From contig JAEXPQ010000091.1 of NCBI GenBank assembly GCA_023446735.1, forward strand, positions 1 to 25,882: DNA of 25,882 bases. Direction: 5' to 3'. This DNA comes from Verrucomicrobiota bacterium (GTDB lineage Bacteria > Verrucomicrobiota > Verrucomicrobiia > Opitutales > Opitutaceae). Shown piece by piece: positions 23,274-25,882 of this stretch. The stretch's first letter is position 1. The number at the start of each line of letters is the position of its first letter. Below the pieces are notes generated by a model, which was not told the origin of the DNA, ran no database searches, and worked only from the letters and a program-made list of their open reading frames with translations. Position numbers and translations under genes: made by a program.

Positions 23274-25649
23274 TCACCGGAACACGATCGACAGGATCAC
23301 ATCGGCGTCGTTGCCGTCGGCGGGCGCTTGAATCTGGCGGCCGGTGAGCAACTGGACGATGGCCTCGGCCATGGCCGGGTCGGCGTGGCCCGGATTCTCG
23401 ACCGTGACGCTTGTGACGGTGCCGGAGCCGGAAACGTGGATTTTCAGGACGAGCTCGATGGTCGAGGGCAGCGGCGCCCATTGCTTCACCCCGGCTTCGA
23501 TCGCGGGGCGGTTCGTCTCGAACCAGGCGCGGATGGCGCTCTCGGTCAGGGAGGCGGGGGCGGTCACCTTGCCCACCCCGAACTGGAGGAGCGGCCGGGT
23601 CGATTGGCGGGATTCGGCCTCGCACTTGGCCCGTTCAAGCTCGGCCAGTTTCAGGGACTCTTGGGCTTTCATCGCCGCGATTGGTGCGCCGGAGGGAGCC
23701 GCACCGCGGATTCGGGCGCTCGGAGCTTGGGGCGCTCCGCCCACCGCCAAGTCGCTGACTCCTTCCGGCAGTGGCAGGGGTTGCTTCACGGTCTCGTAGG
23801 TGCCGTTGCCGCGCTTGATCTTGTCCACCGCGACGAACGACGTGTAGGCGGTGAGCAGGTGGTGCTGCAGGCCCAGTTCCGTGATCTCCTTCACGCGTCG
23901 GTCGTCGGAGGCCAGTTTGTTGAAGTCGCCCAGGGTGGCGATGCGGTGACGGGCCCAGAGGAAGCGGATCGCCTCCAGTTTGGTCGACGCCGTTGCGGCC
24001 TCGACCGTCTCCTCGTATCGGCCGTCGCCGGTCCATCCGCGGACCGTCACCCGGCCGGGCGTGCCGCGCCATTTGCCGAAGACGATGACCGGGCGTTCGG
24101 CCATCACGTCGGGCAACGCGGGCGGCTCGACCTCGTAGGGCTGGAGGTCGCCCCAGTCGACGGTCAGGCGGGTGAGCGCGGGGCTGTCGACCATGCGGCG
24201 GAACTTTTGCGCCTCGGTGGACGACTGTTTTGGATTGGTGACGACGAACGCTTCGCCCATCCCGGCCCGCGCCATGCCCTCGATGAGGAAGCGGTTGACG
24301 GAGGAGCCGATGCCGAAGGCGAACACGTTAGCCTGGCCGAGACTGCGGCGGATCAGCTCGAACGCCTCGGTCTCGACGGAGACGAAACCATCCGTGGCGA
24401 TCACGATCGAGCGGGAGATGTTCTCGCCGCGGGGGAGCGCGAGCGCGCGCCGGAGGGCGGGGATGAGTTCGGTGCCGCCGCCGCCGCTCTGGCCGTCGAT
24501 CAGGGCGAGCGCCCGCTGGAGGTTGGCGGGCGTGGCCGCCAGGGGAGTCTCGGAGAGGACGGAGCTGTCGCCGGCGAACAGCAGGACGTTGAAGGTGTCG
24601 CTCGGCCGCAGCCCGCCGACGAGATCGCGCAACAGCGTCTTCGAGGTCTCCAACGGGAAGCCGTGCATCGAGCCGGAGATGTCCACGACGAAGATGTAGT
24701 CCCGCGGCGGGATGGTGGCGGCGGCGAGCCGCTTGGGCGGCTGGGCCATCAGCAGGAAGTAGTTCTCCTTCGCTCCCTGGAAGAGCAGCAGCCCGGTCTC
24801 CACTTTCGCTCCCTGCAGACGATAGCGCAGGATGAAGTCCTTGTTGCCGCGCTGGCGGTCCGCCGCCGCGAGCGTCACGTGCGCCTCGTTCCGGTTGGTC
24901 CAGGCGATGTCCACCTGGTGGGACGGGCACAGCGCCTCCTCGATGGGCATGCCGCCCACGAGGTCGAGCGCGAGGTCGAAGGTTGTGGCAGGTTCCGCAC
25001 CTTCGTGCAGGTACGGATTGCGGGTCCACGCCTCCTTGGGCGGCGCGTCGGCGGCAGGCTGGTTCGAATACCGGGGGCCGACCACCGTCGGGTAGACGAA
25101 CTCGTAGACACCGCCTTCGGGCACGAGCAGTTCGGTGTACTCCATCTCCACCTTGATCACGTCGCCCGGCTGGATGTTGCCGACGTTCATCTGGAAGACG
25201 TTCGGTCGCTGCTGCTCCAGCAGGGAGGCGGTGCGGCCGGATTGGAGGGCCTGCTGGTACTCCTGTCGCGCCTTCTCGCGCTCGCGGATCTCGGCCAGCA
25301 CGAGGCGCTCGCCGACGGTCATCCTCATTGCGTGGACCGCGGCGCGGGTGGAGCCGGGGAAGACGTAGATCGCCTCCAGCGTCTTGCGGCCCTCGTTGCG
25401 GTACTCCTGGGTCACCTTCACGTTGGCGATCACGCCGGCGACGGCCACGTCGGCCCGGGTGCTCTTGAGCGGCAGGCGGTCCGCGGAGGGATCGTCGCTC
25501 TGGACGAGGAAATACGGGGAGAGCGTCCGGTCGGCAGCGCCGACCTCGGCGGCCTTGCCGAAGGCGGTCCCGGCGGCGACGAATGCGAGGCCCAGACAGG
25601 CGGGGCGGAGTACGGACTTGAGCAGGGCGAAGGCGGGGTGCGTTTTCAT
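23274..25649 (-). CDS. Exported VIT + VWA domain protein with AgmX/PglI-like C-terminus
   Basis: The product is 791 aa. Signal peptide: 1-31 (hydrophobic core LGLAFVAAGTAF). VIT domain: about 45-180, with VTQEYRNEG, EAIYVFPG, EIREREKARQEYQQA and QMNVGNIQPGD. VWA domain: about 315-490, with an intact MIDAS: Asp323-x-Ser325-x-Ser327 (VVDISGSM), Thr393 (GGTELIPAL) and Asp420 (IATDGF). The family block LGLQHHLLTAYTSFVAVD is at 593-609. After a low-complexity bridge, the last 95 residues (ESAIRAWFETNRPAIEAGV ... LVLKIHVSGSGTVTSVTVE) resemble the AgmX/PglI or TonB-like C-terminal fold. This layout is seen in several Gram-negative lineages; the ligand is unknown. It probably acts in the periplasm, binding metal-dependent partners. 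Monocistronic, with a repeat array upstream. Confidence 0.88.
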   Translation of the reverse strand: MKTHPAFALLKSVLRPACLGLAFVAAGTAFGKAAEVGAADRTLSPYFLVQSDDPSADRLPLKSTRADVAVAGVIANVKVTQEYRNEGRKTLEAIYVFPGSTRAAVHAMRMTVGERLVLAEIREREKARQEYQQALQSGRTASLLEQQRPNVFQMNVGNIQPGDVIKVEMEYTELLVPEGGVYEFVYPTVVGPRYSNQPAADAPPKEAWTRNPYLHEGAEPATTFDLALDLVGGMPIEEALCPSHQVDIAWTNRNEAHVTLAAADRQRGNKDFILRYRLQGAKVETGLLLFQGAKENYFLLMAQPPKRLAAATIPPRDYIFVVDISGSMHGFPLETSKTLLRDLVGGLRPSDTFNVLLFAGDSSVLSETPLAATPANLQRALALIDGQSGGGGTELIPALRRALALPRGENISRSIVIATDGFVSVETEAFELIRRSLGQANVFAFGIGSSVNRFLIEGMARAGMGEAFVVTNPKQSSTEAQKFRRMVDSPALTRLTVDWGDLQPYEVEPPALPDVMAERPVIVFGKWRGTPGRVTVRGWTGDGRYEETVEAATASTKLEAIRFLWARHRIATLGDFNKLASDDRRVKEITELGLQHHLLTAYTSFVAVDKIKRGNGTYETVKQPLPLPEGVSDLAVGGAPQAPSARIRGAAPSGAPIAAMKAQESLKLAELERAKCEAESRQSTRPLLQFGVGKVTAPASLTESAIRAWFETNRPAIEAGVKQWAPLPSTIELVLKIHVSGSGTVTSVTVENPGHADPAMAEAIVQLLTGRQIQAPADGNDADVILSIVFR

Positions 25650-25660
25650 CGCACCGATTG

Positions 25661-25678
25661 TCGCACGCGGCCGTGCGA
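25661..25678. promoter_or_regulatory. Inverted repeat upstream of the VIT/VWA gene
   Basis: TCGCACG (25661-25667) and CGTGCGA (25672-25678) form a perfect 7-bp dyad with a 4-bp centre, 12-29 bp upstream of the VIT/VWA start codon. It could be an operator or a leader hairpin covering the ribosome entry region. Confidence 0.45.
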
Positions 25679-25683
25679 AAGTC

Positions 25684-25722
25684 GTCAGGACCGGGTCAGG
25701 ACTTTGTCAGGCGTTTGTCAGG
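25684..25722 (+). promoter_or_regulatory. Four GTCAGG direct repeats at 11-bp spacing (PHO-box-like)
   Basis: GTCAGG begins at 25684, 25695, 25706 and 25717, a spacing of exactly 11 bp each time. The last two units read TTTGTCAGGCG twice in a row, containing TGTCA six bases apart. This is the geometry of OmpR/PhoB-type half-sites (E. coli PHO box CTGTCAT-N4-CTGTCA). The array lies 35-73 bp upstream of the VIT/VWA start, but the TGTCA units point away from that gene. Confidence 0.5.
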
Positions 25723-25760
25723 CGTTGCGCAGGCCGAGGGGCGCGCGGCGCCGGTCCGGT

Positions 25761-25882
25761 TCAACCGACGGCCGGGATCTTCTCCGCCAGTTCCTCGAGC
25801 GGGTAGGTGACGATCTCGGCGAGCGTGGGATGGTACCGGTGCGCGCGCAGGAGATCGTGGACGGTGGAGCGCATCGCTACCG
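25761..25882 (-). CDS. C-terminus of a pyridine nucleotide-disulfide oxidoreductase (5' partial)
   Basis: The final 39 codons of a minus-strand gene enter from the right edge and stop at 25761-25763. The tail contains AMRSTVHDLLRAHRYHPTLA followed by EIVTYPLEELA. H-P-T-L-[AS]-E near the C-terminus is the dimer-interface catalytic His/Glu pair of lipoamide dehydrogenase, mercuric reductase and relatives. Both His and Glu are kept here. The YHPTLAEIVTYP form is closer to the broad FAD-dependent oxidoreductase/mercuric-reductase-like branch than to classical Lpd, but the redox centre lies outside the window. Confidence 0.7.
   Translation of the reverse strand, partial: VAMRSTVHDLLRAHRYHPTLAEIVTYPLEELAEKIPAVG

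Noticed and set aside
1..25882. CRISPR arrays, rRNA genes, intact insertion sequences or replication origins
   Set aside because: I looked for regularly spaced long repeats, conserved rRNA segments, transposase motifs with terminal repeats and DnaA-box clusters. I saw none beyond the RAYT remnant and REP palindromes.

Overview
The window is GC-rich bacterial chromosome with long open frames on both strands and few clear Shine-Dalgarno sequences. The gene set fits a Verrucomicrobiota genome, probably Opitutaceae-like: a stand-alone FMN-type glutamate synthase, a PL10-like pectate lyase, many REP-type palindromes and a decayed REP-associated transposase. This taxonomic guess comes from overall gene flavour and was not tested by any search.

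Layout. 1-73 holds the 3' end of an unidentified plus-strand gene. 146-1294 (-) is an AI-2E family transporter. 1514-1589 is tRNA-Ala(GGC), with a candidate promoter and a good intrinsic terminator. 1757-2041 (+) encodes a small exported Cys/Lys-rich protein. 2094-3188 (-) is a site-2-type membrane protease. 3248-4792 (+) is an NtrC-type sigma-54 activator. 4936-6570 (-) is a glutamate synthase-like FMN enzyme with a Cys cluster at its N-terminus and a large dyad upstream. 6780-8416 (-) is a two-gene operon: an HTH/metallo-beta-lactamase fusion followed by an orphan ABC ATPase. 8541-9036 (+) is a multiply broken RAYT-like transposase. A pectate lyase (9108-10745, -) and a class III aminotransferase (10918-12075, +) diverge from a shared 172-bp gap.

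12324-16065 looks like an accessory stretch. It has a winged-helix/nucleotidyltransferase pair resembling a toxin-antitoxin module, an ORF6N-like gene remnant, an ABC-F ATPase, and a second toxin-antitoxin locus whose RelE/ParE toxin is broken by one extra C. 16141-22978 (-) is a copper/silver export operon in the order outer-membrane channel, adaptor, CusA-type pump, then a small Cys-containing periplasmic protein. REP-type palindromes and one inverted REP pair sit in and between its genes. 23274-25649 (-) is an exported VIT/VWA protein with an AgmX-like C-terminus, preceded by four GTCAGG repeats at exactly 11-bp spacing. 25761-25882 (-) is the C-terminus of a disulfide-reductase flavoprotein.

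No single new large system is proven here. The strongest leads are the winged-helix/NTase pair, the HTH-MBL fusion coupled to an ABC ATPase, the exported 12-Cys protein near a metal-export operon, the 11-bp-phased repeat array, and two REP families alongside a dead RAYT. Two active-site substitutions also stand out: Glu to Gln in the CusA proton relay and Asp to Asn in the aminotransferase PLP site.
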